A stretch of 64,000 nt of DNA from Loripinus fragilis (GCA_964019695.1 OZ026520.1:32530620-32594619); one strand, 5' to 3'. Counted from the stretch's first letter, positions 11,781 to 24,332 are shown. Program-made: numbers and translations. The notes: a model not told the origin generated them from the sequence alone.

Positions 11781-12018
11781 ACCCGAGGTTATAAAACTTT
11801 TTTCTTGCTTACCTCAACTGTGCACGAAATTCCAACTGCTTATTAAAACTAAATACCGACAACTGAAGAAGTTTCTTGCTTTAAATCTCTCAGATTTTGT
11901 ATTTATCATGCTAAAATGTTCAAATGCCAACAATTGTAGGCATTTTAACATTTATGAGCAGGATTAATTATGTGCTCAGCTAAGTTGAGCATGAAAGAAA
12001 GTTTTATAACCTCGGGGC
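11781..12018. mobile_element. MITE, same family, copy 2, opposite orientation
   Basis: ACCCGAGGTTATAAAACTTT...AAAGTTTTATAACCTCGGGGC; GCCAACAATTGTAGGCATTT lies in the opposite half compared with copy 1. Lies 222 bp after the stop codon of gene A, so the last exon is bracketed by an inverted MITE pair. Confidence 0.85.
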
Positions 12019-12148
12019 TTGGTAGGAGCAGATCAGTTGAATAGACAGGTTTTGGCTGGGCCCAATGTGGCTAAACTTGAGGTTTTCTTTAGCTCGGACT
12101 ATCTTTGAGTTGTGAGCCATTTACTTTGTTTCATCATAATGTTTTATT

Positions 12149-13610
12149 ATACCCCCCGCAAACTTTGTTTGTAGGGGGTATACTGTTTTCACGTTGTCCG
12201 TCCGTCCGTCCGTGCGTCCGTCCGTGCGTCCGTCCGTCCGTCCGTCCGTAACGCTTTGTTTCCTTAATAACTCGAAGAGTCATTGCTGGATTTTCATCAA
12301 ACCTTGCAAACATGTTCATATATGCAAGACAAATACTTTAGACAAAAAAGTAAGGGCTAGGGGCCAATTCTATTAGAGTTATTTCCCTTTGTAGTTCTAA
12401 ATGGCTTTTAATATAGTGCTTTTTCCTTAATAACTCGAAGAGTCATTGCTGGATTTTCATCAAACCTTGCAAACATGTTCATATATGCAAGACAAATACT
12501 TGAGACAAAAAAGTAAGGGCTAGGGGCCAATTCTATTAGAGTTATTTCCCTTTGTAGTTCTAAATGGCTTTTAATATAGTGCTTTGTGCTTATGCTATTA
12601 TAGGCCATATACGGGCCAATCAACTCCTACCACAGCTTTTGATGGAACAATTTGATACTTTTCCTATACAATGTAGACACATTGAACATATGCATGAAGG
12701 AGTTTAGTTCAGAAAAGATAATTTTTGACAAAATGACAGCTGTGAGAACTTAGACAATTTTTCCCTAATAAGGTGTTTGTATATGCATAGACAGTGCCTT
12801 TATGGGCCGATCAACTCCTACCACAGCTTTTTATGGAGCAATTTGATACTTTGCCTATACAATGTAGACACATTTAACATATGCATGAAGAAGTTTGGTT
12901 TAGAAAAAATATTTTTTGACAAAATGACAGCTGTGAGAACTTAGACAATTCTCCCTATTAAGGCTTTTGTATATGCATAGATGGTGCCTTCATGGGCCGA
13001 TCAACTCCTACCACAGCTTTTGATGGAACAATTTGAGACTTTGCCTATACAATTTAAACACATTGAACATATGCATGAAGGAGTTCTGTTCAGAAAAAAT
13101 AATTTTTGACGAAATGGCAGCTGTGAGAACTTAGACAATTTTTCCCTTATTAGGCTTTTGTATATGCATAGATGGTGCCTTCATCGGCTGACCAACTCCT
13201 ACTACAGCTTTTGATGGAACAATTTGATACTTTGCCGATACAATGCAGACACATTGAACATATGCATGAGGGAGTTTGGTTCACAAAAAATAATTTTGAC
13301 AAAATGACAACTGTGAGAACTTAGACAATTATTCCCTTATATGGCTTTTGTATATGCATGGATAGTGCCTTTATGGGCCGATCAACTCCTACTACAGCTT
13401 TTGATGGAGCAATTTGATACTTTGCGCATACAATGTAGACACATTGAACATATGCATGAAGGAGTTTATAATTTTTGTTTGCACAGATTCTACTGAAATC
13501 TTCTTATCAAAACTAAGGTCTTCTTGTTCGAACTATAACTTGCCAAGTTTTTTCACTGACTCTTACTGTGCGGGGGGTATCTAATAAGCATTGCTTATTG
13601 ACTTTTTTCA
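12149..13610 (+). mobile_element. GTCCG-headed tandem-repeat element, copy 2 (longer)
   Basis: Same ends as the copy at 1641. The 160-bp head block is duplicated with a period of 163 bp (12259 and 12422), and the GGGCCGATCAACTCC unit of about 190 bp is repeated five times (about 12613, 12804, 12996, 13188 and 13376). The pattern of fixed ends with internal tandem growth suits Helitron-like or similar non-autonomous elements, but superfamily is not assigned. Confidence 0.8.
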
Positions 13611-13629
13611 TTTTGATTAGATTGTTTCT

Positions 13630-13840
13630 TTGTAATTACACATTGCAATAGTTAGGAAGCCTTCTTGCGAGCTAACCCATTTTTGTGTTTAAACAACAAC
13701 AGAATCTAGAGCAAATATTTTTTTTACCAGTAAAATGCATTTGAGCCCCCAGTGACTTGGGCTGCTGTCTAATCTAAGGCGATGCGTTTGTTGTTGTTCA
13801 TTATTTATTGCTACTCTCATTGTTGGGGTTCAGGGCTTTA
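13630..13840 (+). repeat. Dispersed tail repeat, 5' half only
   Basis: CACATTGCAATAGTTAGGAAG, CAGTAAAATGCATT and TTGTTGTTGTTCATTATTTA match 2900-3110. The 3' half is missing here. Bases 13841-14139 hold nothing I recognise. Confidence 0.6.
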
Positions 13841-14139
13841 GGTTTTTTTTCAAGATTGGAGGGTCGAAGTGATCCATGGAGCATTTTGAATTATCCCAGC
13901 ACCCTCGTCACCGTTTCGCATACCAATGACTTGAAATTTTTAAAACAAAAAGGTATGCAATTTGATTCAAATATACCATGTGGTTAAAGATTTTTGGGCA
14001 TTTTCACTAACTGACCAATATCGGCTTGACTGATACTCAGAAAAGCCTCGTCCATAAAAAAGCTGTTACACATGTCAGTGATTAGACAATGCCGATATGC
14101 ATACATATGAAAATATATTATACCATGCGGTCCATGTGG

Positions 14140-14402
14140 TTAAAAGGTGGTGGCTCTGTTGTTGTTGAATTTTTGTTCATTGTTACTCCCATTGTGGGAG
14201 TCTGTAATTGTAATATGTTTGGTTTTACGTTACTTTATGCCCATTCTAGTTTTGCAATCATCTTGATGGGGAAGAGAGAGCTGGTTGCTTTGCTTAGTTT
14301 ATTTTCCTGGTGTCTTGCGATGGTTGTGTGGCTTGTCCTCGCGGTGCCATGGGTTTGTCTGCGGTTTATGACAGTGGTATCTCCTGATCATACTTACTAA
14401 TT
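14140..14402 (+). repeat. Dispersed tail repeat
   Basis: Same family as 59190-59457: GGTGGTGGCTCTGTTGTTGT, CATCTTGATGGGGAAGAG, CTCGCGGTGCCATGGGTTTG, CTGATCATACTTAC. A 103-codon frame across it (14089-14400) is the repeat read through, with no independent support as a gene. Confidence 0.75.
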
Positions 14403-15073
14403 GTTTGTTGACAGTAGCAAATTTACCTTTGGCTAAAACGTATTTTGAACCCTTTTTGTAATTTATTAATGAATATTTGGACTAGCACATGCAAATTTCT
14501 TTCTTATGGCACAAGGGCGAATGCATTGTTCAATCACTCACGATGATACAGAAAGGTTAGTGTTCCTAGATTTGGTCTTCATCTACATCATTTATCAGAA
14601 AGAACAGATGATAAGTGTAATATGTCCTTAAAATTCTCTTGTTATGCATTTTTACCATCATAATCGGTATTAATTTTTCACCAGACTTGACCTAGTTCCG
14701 ATATAAAGCAATATTAACCATAGGGATAGGCTTGGCGGTGTCATACCATTGAGAAAAATCGTTACGCTTCCTAGTTATTTCAGTTTATTTTTCAAAAGAC
14801 AAGGATAAAGGACGACTTTAAATTTTTCATTCTGGATTTCAACCTACTCCTGAAAGACTTACATTTTTACAAAATCTGATTAAGTTTTTGTTCCTTAATG
14901 TTTCAGCATAACTGTCGTAATTAATAGCTTGCTAACACAATATGCAATATATCTTAACTAAGCTACTAAGTGCTTGATATTATTGTGTTATCTATAATAA
15001 GGTGCAGTCAATTCTTGTATATATCATTTCATGTATAAAAAAGGCAAATATATGAGTGTCAGTTAGATAAAAG

Positions 15074-15670
15074 ATATATATTGACGGACTTAAATTACGC
15101 AACGCTAACTTCCCTTTATATCTTCCAAGAGACAGTTGAATGTAAACTTCCTTTGCTTCGATACTTTCATCACGAGTTGGTTTCATCAGCAAACACTTAA
15201 GTTTTAACTGTACAACTAAACCTGGTCACTTAACTGCTTCGCATAAAGTTAGGTCACTGAAACATTTCTTAAGTAGAAGCGATTTTAAGCCATCGAATGA
15301 AAGGGGACAAACAGATAAACGTCAAATAAGCAAATGTGCTGTATCGCAAACCTTCCAAACAATATGAGAGTGATTTCTAGATGACTAACAAAGTCCATGA
15401 CACAAACTTGATACTTCTCGTATTTCTCAATTTAAAGACGTAGGGAATCTTTCACTGATAATATTTTGTCAAATGAAACAATTGGCCACTATCTAAAAAT
15501 GTTACATTTTCAATGCGTTAAATTCATATTTGAAGGACAAATTTGTTATGTGTTAATTAAAAATGAACACTCTTCAACATAAAACCAAAATAATTGCTAT
15601 CCCTTCTTTTTAAGACATATATTAAAGCTGCTATCAAAGTGATGCGTTTTTAAAGTCCGTCAGTATATCA
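15074..15670. mobile_element. TIR element, GGACTTTAAAAACGCATCAC type, copy 1
   Basis: TATATTGACGGACTTAAAT at the left, GATGCGTTTTTAAAGTCCGTCAGTATATC at the right. 600 bp, no coding frame beyond an unremarkable 66-codon one. Confidence 0.65.
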
Positions 15671-15849
15671 TTTATTAAGCATTAAAAACAATGATGTTTA
15701 CATTTGATAAAAACACAAACTTAAAAAAAATACGTTGTATGTAATTTAGGTTCAAATTTCATACTTTTTATCATCCATGCGTTGTTGGTATTTTACTTAA
15801 ATGGCAGTTAAATGGTAATAACTAGCCCACTAGCAGTGTAGACTCATAT

Positions 15850-17470
15850 ATGGCTCTTTTTAGCTTTAAAATGTATTTAAAAGAACGTAACGTATATAAC
15901 AAACTTGGTCAGCTGATAGAAGATAATGAGTAGATTACCTAGTGATAATTAAAAAAAGTTATTTTATTTTTTTTTGGGTCATTGACCTTTGCAAATTTGG
16001 CCATAGAAAACTTGTAATCAAGATATCTCAAAAACTATTATAGCTAGCTATTTCAAATTAGGTCAGTTGATAGAAGAAGATCAGTAGATGACCTGGTGAA
16101 AATATATAAAAATGTATTTTTTAGTTATTGCCCTTTGGAAATTTGGGCAAAAAAACCTTGTAATTATGATATCTAAAAATCTTTTACAGCTAGTAGCCTC
16201 AAACTTTGTCAGCTGATAAAGAATGATAAGTAGAATTACCTGGTGGAAATTTAAAAAAGGTTATTTGTTTTTTAGTTATTGTCCTTTGCAAATTCAGGCA
16301 TTGAAAACTTGTTATCAATATATCTCGAAAATTATTATAGCTAGCAGCTTCAAACATGGTCATTTGTTTGTTTTTGTTGCTTTACGTCCCAAGTCAACAG
16401 CTATGGTCATTGCGGGACGGTCAATTCACCTAACCACACTTTATCCTGGGCAGGCTTGAACAAGCGGTTAACCAGTAATTTGTGCACATACTTTCGCTGG
16501 TAACTGACAACAACCCTTCTTGAATGAATCAGCGGAAGGGAGGAGAATGACCGTAGAAATTATTTCATGATCAATCTCCACGAAAGTATGGGACCGGGCC
16601 GGGATCGAACTCGCGACCCCTGGATCTGCAGTCAGACACGCATCTGAAGCCAGACACGTTACCGACTGCGCTACGTGGCCCGGCAACATGGTCAGTTGAC
16701 AGAAGACGATAATTTGATTACCTGGTGAATTTTTTTAAAAAAAGTTATTTTTCTAGTTATTGCCCTTTGAAAATTGGGGCATTGAAAACTTGCCATCAAG
16801 ATATCTTGGTAATTATTATGTAGCAGCTTTAAACTTGGTCAGTTGGTAGAAGATAATGAATAGATTAGCTGGTGAAAATTTTTAAAAAAATGTTTATTTT
16901 TTTTAGTTATTGCCCTTTGTAAATTTGGGCATAGTAAACTTTAATAAAGATACATGTACGTATCTCGAAACGCTTTATAGCTAGCAGCGTCAATCTTTTT
17001 CAGCTGATTACTGGGTGAAATTTTTTTTTTTGTTCAAATTAGGTCAGCTGATAGAAATTGATGAGTAGTATAGCTTGAAGCTTCAAACTTAAGATGACCC
17101 TTGTGTTATAAACCTTCTTGAACAGCAAAAACTTGGGGACATAGTGTGTCATAATCATCATTTCTAGTTTTTTAGTTATTGCCCTTTGAAAATTTGGACA
17201 TAGAAAACTTGATATCTCAAAAGGTATTACAGCTAGGAGCTATAAACTTGAACAGCTGATAAAGGATTAGGAGTAAATTACCTGGTGATAATTTAAGAAA
17301 GGTTTATTTTCTCAAGTGATTGTCTAATGTGTTTTTGAGTGATTGCCCTTTGCAAATTTGGACATAGAATACTTGTAATAGATATCTCGAAAACCATCAC
17401 GGCTAGTATCCTCAGATTTAGTCGGCTAATAGATGATGGTGAGTAGATTACCTGGTGAGATCGTCGTTTA
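15850..17470 (+). repeat. Degenerate satellite, about 150-165 bp period, about nine units
   Basis: Each unit holds TAGTTATTGCCCTTTG-AAATTTGGGCATAGAAAACTTG, then GATATCTC-AAA, TATAGCTAGCAGC, GGTCAGCTGATAGAAGATAA and TTACCTGGTGAAA. Units differ by many changes and indels, so the array is old. It is split by the SINE at 16367-16684. Not coding. Confidence 0.85.
16367..16684 (-). mobile_element. tRNA-derived SINE, reverse, with target duplication
   Basis: On the minus strand: GGGCCACGTAGCGCAGTCGG (A box region), GGGTCGCGAGTTCGATCCCG (B box), core with GATTCATTCAAGAAGGG, tail TTGACTTGGGACGTAAAGCAA. It is flanked by AACATGGTCATTTG and AACATGGTCAGTTG, a 14-bp target-site duplication with one change, and interrupts a satellite repeat unit cleanly. 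Confidence 0.92.
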
Positions 17471-18049
17471 GGACAAGTTGTTTTTTTTATTCCGGAACTA
17501 TAATAAAATAATAATAAACATTGAAATGTACTGGTATATATTACTCATTCTAGTCATTTACACAGACATAAAATAAGGTCCACGACCAAAAGCAAGATTT
17601 TGAACTTATTCAGACGTCTTGATTATCAGTTTAAACATGATATGCTAAGGGTGCTCATACCCCACCATTACTGTTTTGGTTCTGAAATTATTTGTAGTCC
17701 AGAGAGACCTGGTTTGGTATATCTTAATGTATGTTGCTTAACTGGTGTGAAATATTGCATCAAACATGAGTAACGGCCCTTGATGATGCATTTGAAGATT
17801 AAAACATCTATAAAATAAGCCTTATAAACGCATAGTTGACACCAAAACATTGATCAGATATTAATATCCTCTAACATTATGCTATAAATTGAGACTTCTG
17901 CAATGTATCAGCAACAGAAATGTGTATTTGCAACTGCCTGAACCAATTTAACCAATTCACCAAAGTAGATAATCAATGACGAAGGTGGATATGTACGGTG
18001 GTATGTTTAGGACATTCATTTAGAAATAGATATTCCGTATACACAATTT

Positions 18050-18490
18050 AATAATATGTGCAGACGAAATGATAATCCGTGCAACTGGAATAATAATCCA
18101 TGCAAACGGAATACTATTTCGTGCAAACAGATAATATTCCATGCAAACGGAATAATAATCCGTGCAAACGAAATAATAATTTGTGCAAACGGAATAATAA
18201 TTCGTGCAAACGGAATAATAATCCATGCAAACGAAATAATAATTCGTGCAAACGGAATATTAATCCATGCAAACGGAATATTAATCCATGCATACGGAAT
18301 AATAATTCGTGCTAGCGAATAACAATTCGTGCAAACGGAATATTATTCCGTGCACTCAAAATAAGATTCCGAGCTCACGGAATAATAATTCGTGCGCACG
18401 AATTATTAATCCGTTAAAACGAAATAGAAATCTAAGAGCTCGATTTAATAATCTATGAGCTCAAAATAATAATCTGTGAATATGGGTTAT
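18050..18490 (+). repeat. 21-bp minisatellite, left arm
   Basis: Units alternate -CGTGCAAACGGAATAATAAT- with variants CATGC and GAAATAAT. Because the unit is a multiple of three, all frames stay partly open. It drifts in the last 100 bp (CGAGCTC and GAGCTC variants). Confidence 0.85.
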
Positions 18491-19057
18491 TATTCTATGT
18501 GCACGAATAGAACAAAAGTTCTGCCAGTTGGATTTCAAATCTGTTATAGCTCATCTGAGCATAGTGCTCAAAGAGAGCTATTGGGATCAGTCAATGTCTG
18601 TAGTTCATCGAGTTTGTCGTCAACAGCTTGAAATGACAACTCCTCAGTATTCACAGGAATGTTCCCTATACAAAAGTAAACCTAATCCGTCAAAATATGA
18701 CACATTTTCCCTAGTGAACATTTATAGGAAACTTTTTAACATACCCGCTGAAACCAATCGTCAGAATTGAATAAAATTTGGCAGGTATATTTCCTCAGTG
18801 ACCCACTACAAACCAGATAAAACAAACTTGGTCCCTCAAAACATGACAGCTAGGGGCGTGACTTTTGGCAGATAAGGAAACTGTTGGAATCTTCTCTAAA
18901 ACCGCTCATCATTTGACAGAAATGGTGACAACCTTCCACAATAAAAGCTATAACGAATTTGATCCGTTGTAAAATTTGGCAACTTTTGTACCCGAATATA
19001 AGAGGTGCTAAGCCTTTGTATACCCTTTGTTTACCAGAAACCCCTAATTGGGTACTT

Positions 19058-19135
19058 TATCAAACAGGGAAGACCCAGATGAAATGCCACACGATGTATC
19101 ATTTCATCCGGGTCTGCGCTGTTTGCTATGATAAA
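19058..19135. repeat. Palindrome, AAACAG...GACCCAGAT family
   Basis: ATCAAACAGGGAAGACCCAG and inverse CGGGTCTGCGCTGTTTG. Other copies: 29211-29275, 34510-34576, 39340-39390, 42280-42343 and 57729-57794. Confidence 0.7.
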
Positions 19136-20029
19136 ATCGATATTCAGAGAAAGAAAAGAAATTATTTCGGACAAATTATAACATACACTGCAAAAAATAA
19201 GTGTAACCTTACACCAATTTGATGGCAGCTTAACTTTCCACCGATATTGGTGTTACCCTTCAACGGCTTTAAAAATATGTTCTGTTTGATTGTATTGATC
19301 CGGAGAATAACTACAACAATGACAAGTAGATATGTTGGACTAAAGTTGTTTAGTAGGAAATTAAGTGTAAGTTTAGACCAAAAGGGATTGGTACTAAGCT
19401 GCCACCTCTTTTGATATTAACTTATACGTATTTGTGTAGTGTGTGACCAGCGGGGTTTGCTTATTAGGGCTAAGGAATCTTGAAAAAAATCTCCTCTGTA
19501 ATGGTTGAATACCTGGGTGGATGGTGCACTTAAAACTCAAATATGAATGCTTACAATTCAGAGCGAAACAAAAACTATAGAAAAACCGAACACTCCTAAA
19601 CGATACAATCTTATTGCCAACAGCAAGTCAAAAGAGCTCATTGCAGTCGAAGTTGACAGTGGCCGATCCGCGATATTCAAAGCCTAAGCATTAAACTTGG
19701 AAATGCCGTGCAGCATCGTTTATCAACTCCTGATCTTTGTCTTCTTCCCTACATTGTCCGACTGGACTCCTGCAGGTCGTCATATAGCTCAAACCAATCA
19801 AATTGTTGATTAGAAATCAAAGTCGTTTCGGCAGAACCTTCTACCAAAATAGTATAAACAAATGTGATCTGTCGAACTTGAATACTTGTATGTCAACAGG
19901 AGGCTTTGTCAGTTTCCAACAGATACATATTTATACAAGAAGGCATAAACTCAGGTGAGCAATACATGGCCGTTTGACTTTTTGGTTATTGAATCAGAAG
20001 AATACACCGATCAATTCACGTTGATTGTT

Positions 20030-20580
20030 AAATTGTGCGCTCAAACAATTATATCGTGAAAACGGATTATTATCTCGTGCGTACGGTTTATTTTTCGAGC
20101 GCATGGATTCTTATTCCGTTTGCACGAATTATCAAATCGAGCGCTCAGATTATTATTTCGTGCGCACGGAATATTATATCGTGCAAACGGATTATTATTT
20201 CGTGCGCACAGATATTTATATCGTGCGCATGGATTATTAATTCGTGCGAACGGATTATTATATCGTGCCCATGGATTATTATTCCGTGTATACGTCAGAA
20301 TAAATCGTGCTCTTGGATTGTCATCTAGTGCATACGAAATGCTATATAGTGCACATAGATTATAAATCCATGTCCTCGGATTATTATATCGTTTGCATGG
20401 ATAAAGATATTGTGCGCACGCTTTATCAAATCGTTTGTTCTGAATATTAAATTGTGTGCACAGGTAAGTAAATCATGCGAACGGTTTATTTAATCGTTAG
20501 CATGGAATGCTATTTCGTACGCACAGAGTATTATTCCGTTCAAACAGCTTATCAAATCGTCCCCTCGGAATATATTTTCT
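20030..20580 (-). repeat. 21-bp minisatellite, right arm
   Basis: Units close to TCGTGCGCACGGATTATTAT in the reverse sense relative to the array at 18050. Divergence between units is higher than on the left. Part of the 2.6-kb TIR element. Confidence 0.85.
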
Positions 20581-20697
20581 GAAATGAAAATAATGAATGT
20601 CCTAAAATACCACCGTAGATATGTGGTCAAACTCATCTGTATTGGTCAAGTTTATCTGAATTAGCCGCTAGTACTGAGCAGTGATAATAAAGTGTCT

Positions 20698-20893
20698 TAC
20701 TGTAAATCCGGAAATTTTCGCGAGAATTTTATTTTCGCGAATTGCGTTAAAGACATATTTGCGGCGTCAAAAATTCGCGACTAGGGCATGATGTACCAAT
20801 ATTAGTAAACGACAGAGTGATTACGCCATTTCGCGAGGATTCTATTTTCGATACTTCGCATATACCCTCGCGAAAATTTCCGAATTTACAGTA
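20698..20893. mobile_element. MITE, TACTGTAAATCCGGAAATTTTC type
   Basis: TIR TACTGTAAATCCGGAAATTT-TCGCGAG and inverse; TA target. 196 bp, non-coding. Confidence 0.85.
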
Positions 20894-20924
20894 TTTAAGG
20901 ATACAATACAATAGCTGTGCAAGG

Positions 20925-21060
20925 CTCAAACCAGTGTCCCCAAGATCTCCAGATGAGCACTATACCACTGAGCCACAGCGCAAATCAGGTAGGCTCTTAT
21001 CATTTTGCTCAGATGAGCATGTACAGCTAGCACCCAAGAAAACATCCTGATATGACTGCT
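20925..21060 (-). mobile_element. SINE head fragment, reverse
   Basis: ATACCACTGAGCCACAGCGC is the reverse of a tRNA-like A-box head (GCGCTGTGGCTCAGTGGTAT), with a worn B box toward 20930. Confidence 0.6.
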
Positions 21061-21527
21061 GGTTTTGCCTGGGACATAAAGCATCACTTAAACACACATT
21101 GTTGCTTTCTGCACAAACTCATTTACATAATTGTCTACGCCAAGAATTCAGCGAACGCATACACTCTATTTAGACGGTATAGACTATCTCTGATTTTGAG
21201 TGAGGCTGGTGCAGAATACCCCCCTCCCCCCCCCCCCCCGCAAAACTGCAAAAACAAGCACCACATTATGTTTTTTGATTAATATAAGGTTCTACAAAGA
21301 ATCCCTTCAAAATAATACGTTATTGTTGCTCCAGTAACATTGTGTGACACATTCATTCTGGTTATAAACAAAGTTCTTTGCCTTAATAGTTTTAGAAACA
21401 GGGTCCCACCCTTACCAACATTAACACACCATATCTCGTGATTTGCAAGGTATACACTGGTGTAGGTGGTATAAAATAGTTATACCATGATCACACCGTA
21501 CAACCGGTTGCTTTGATGTTAGGTTAC

Positions 21528-22660
21528 TATACTTAAGGAAAAAAAAACACGCAACAAGCACTCAGAGTCATTGTAAGCATACAATATGATGCAAGTTTTT
21601 AGTGCAAATGATATTTATCAATAGGAGCAGTATCTGTCCGTCAAATTACAGCAGATTCAACGTAATTATCGATTACGTAATCATTTTGGTATGCGCGTAA
21701 CCAGCCTGACCCCTCGTAGTAAACTGCTGAAGCAGGGTAAAAAAATTGAATCAACCATCGGTTTATTGTTTTAAAAAGTATTGGCATAGATTGTGGATCA
21801 AGGAAATGATCAAATGGCGACGTTTCTTTAGGATTCTGAAACGGCTTAAGTCATTAATGTCAACTCTGAATACTGCGTGAAACGCGTAAACTTTCTTTTC
21901 TGCTTGAGATTTATTCATTAGAAGAATGTTTTGTTGAAAAATTATGACTTGAGATCTCCAGACGTCAAAACACGCAATTCTGACGTCAAAATTCGATATC
22001 CTATGTTTTAATGGTTTCCATGATGATTATGTGTTTTTCTAATGATAAAATGGTCCAGTGACAAAGTTTAGGCTACAGTTAACAAATTTGGTGTTCACTC
22101 TTGGCATGTAATCAGATGTTTTCTCTTGCATTATGCCGTGTTTTGTTTGGCTAACGTCAATATAAACACCTTACCAGGGTATATCTACGGTATGTGAAAA
22201 GTCAGTTTTTCTCAAGACAGCATGTTCTGATGTCTCTAGGTTGATCTTATCCCGTATATTCACCAGCGACCAAAACCCGACGGCTCTAAGTGACGTTCAT
22301 CGTTTATTCACTACCATTGTATATCTTGCCATTCAAGTAGCGTGTTTTGACGCAACATTTGACTGCATTACGAATATGATTGGATTTTTGTTTAATTTGC
22401 ACATTGTCAAGTCGACGACAAATAACCAAACATAGAAAAGACGGGGATTCTTTATCTTTAGTCTGACTTAAACGTCACATTTACGTTTTCATATGTTTTC
22501 ATCTTGTAGCGTAAAATGTAGCGTTTAAATGACGTTTTGGTGTTTCATCACATGCTATAAATACTCAATAAGATTTGCTCAAAAGAGATTTCACCAAACC
22601 GTCATTTAAACACGCAAAAAATTTTTTTTGTCTGTTGCGTTTCTTTATTCCTTAAGTATA
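21528..22660. mobile_element. 1.1-kb TIR element inserted in left arm
   Basis: Ends TATACTTAAGGAA-AAAAACACGCAACA and inverse TGTTGCGTTTCTTTATTCCTTAAGTATA, with a TA target. The equivalent position in the right arm lacks it, showing insertion after the inverted duplication. A 64-codon frame at 22241-22435 is unremarkable. Confidence 0.7.
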
Positions 22661-24016
22661 TTATTTTAGGGCCCATGAAGGGAAGATTTTGCAAACTCCG
22701 AAAAGAAGCGCTCTGATATTCTCAACTGGTTGAGTAAACTTTTTGGTGTTGTTGGTGTTGAGAGATCCTACAGAAACAAGTTGACTTAATATCTCTCACA
22801 AAATCAGCATTCCAGATCTTTCCCAAGAAAAGTCGCAAAAATTTGTTATCTGTTCAGGTTGCGTGTCTCTATAAATTGTGCTATCTGCACTTATATACAA
22901 TACAACTTCAATCATTCAGCTTCGTTTCTGCAAAATTTGAAGCCGCAGATCATTTTTTTAAAGATACTGTATTTCACCAAAGACGACAGGTAGATGAAAA
23001 TTGCTGCCTTTATCTACAGATCAATTTTTAAGTGGCTGTCTTTGATGACAGATCTGGAATGTTTGTGGCTAACATTGATGACCGATCAAAATTATAGAAA
23101 GCTGCTTGAAAATATCAGATGTCTTCAGCTTTTGGTCCTGATTGAGACAATAAATCATCTTTCATATTGCATCAAATTTAAAATCATCTCATTTGTCCTT
23201 TTGCTTACTGATATTGAGCACAGGCAAACAGTCTAGACCTAGTTCAGGCACTACATAAACAGGGTCCAAGCTGTCTCATAGACGATATTAATATAAAAAA
23301 GCTCAAAATATACATCTAGACCAAACATCATTTAAATGACAAATGGACGTATTTACTTTTAAGGAATCAGAGAATACACAAATCTTAAAGGGGCCACATG
23401 TCATTTAAGGTCACTTTGAACATGTTACACCGTTCTTAGACAGTTTAAAGACTGTTCAGTAAAACCATTGAGTTTTGTTATTTCAGTTATAGGCCTTTTT
23501 AGTTTGAGGACAGGGGTTGGGTTTCGGATGTGCCACTTCCTGATCATCACTTGTATTCTTCTTGTCTAAGCTCTACAAGTACCTAGTGCTTATATTTTAC
23601 TATCAACTCATCGTTTCTCTATATTAATCAACTGAAGGTTGCAATTGTTTCTTATGGGTTGAATGACAACAGATCATATATTGATCTTTTTCCACGGGGA
23701 AATATTTTCAGATGAGATAATGGTATGCAAGCTAAAGAGGCATGATGTCTACTGGCCTCTTGGCTGTTCACTTATCAGTTGTGCTTTGGTAACAAACATA
23801 TTTGTTTAACATATTCCGTTAATGGACCGCATTTGGAAGATTTGGACTTTGAGAAACCATTAAATGGATCCCTATTGGATATTTCAAACCCCACACCAGA
23901 ATGCTAAGCATAGTGCCAAGCCACAAAAATGTACTTCTTGTGGCAAAATTTCTATAAGAAAACTAACTGGAATGTTCAACAGCGTCGATTCCATAAATCA
24001 TAGCTACCTATGCCAT

Positions 24017-24234
24017 TTTGAAACATGTAATAAAGATTAAAGCAAAATGAAAAAAAAAAACATGACCACATGGCTATCCACACAAGTTCTGAGCCAAGTT
24101 ATTATTCTCCTATAATATTTCCCACGGAATTCATTGGAGCAGCGTCAATAGTATGGTTTGGAACTTGTGTGGATATTCATGTGGTCATGATTTTCTTTTT
24201 CGTTCTGTTGGAACGTTTTATAACATGCTTCAAA
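24017..24234. repeat. Hairpin MITE
   Basis: TTTGAAACATGTAATAAA and CATGACCACATGG-TATCCACACAAGTTC on the left are repeated inverted on the right (GAACTTGTGTGGATA, CATGTGGTCATG, TTATAACATGCTTCAAA). No coding capacity. Confidence 0.75.
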
Positions 24235-24332
24235 TTGACATTGTAAGCTGTATGCCCATGGTCCTGGCTCATGAAAATGGCTTTGGTGAATATTCAAGTT
24301 AGCCTTCCTACAGAAAGTTATGCCACAGGAAG

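Larger units (their letters stand above)
17994..20617. mobile_element. 2.6-kb TIR element whose arms are 21-bp minisatellites
   Basis: Ends are TACGGTGGTAT-TTTAGGACATTCATT and inverse, directly flanked on both sides by GATATG, a probable 6-bp target duplication. Just inside the left end (18050-18490) run about 20 units near CGTGCAAACGGAATAATAATC; inside the right end (20030-20580) run similar units in reverse sense, near GGATTATTATTTCGTGCGCAC. The middle (18490-20025) is unique, with an 80-codon frame at 18528-18770 that I do not recognise. Repeated-peptide frames over the arrays (NNNPCKR-like) are by-products of the 21-bp period. Confidence 0.8.

Noticed and set aside
14089..14400. 103-codon hydrophobic protein
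   Set aside because: It coincides with a dispersed repeat also found at 2900 and 59190, where the frame is not kept.
18056..18322. Repeat protein with NNNPCKR-like units
   Set aside because: The 21-bp repeat gives a 7-residue period in all frames of both strands; it belongs to a TIR element and has no start context or splice support.
18050..20580. CRISPR-like regularly spaced repeats
   Set aside because: Units are contiguous without spacers, diverged and in eukaryotic DNA.
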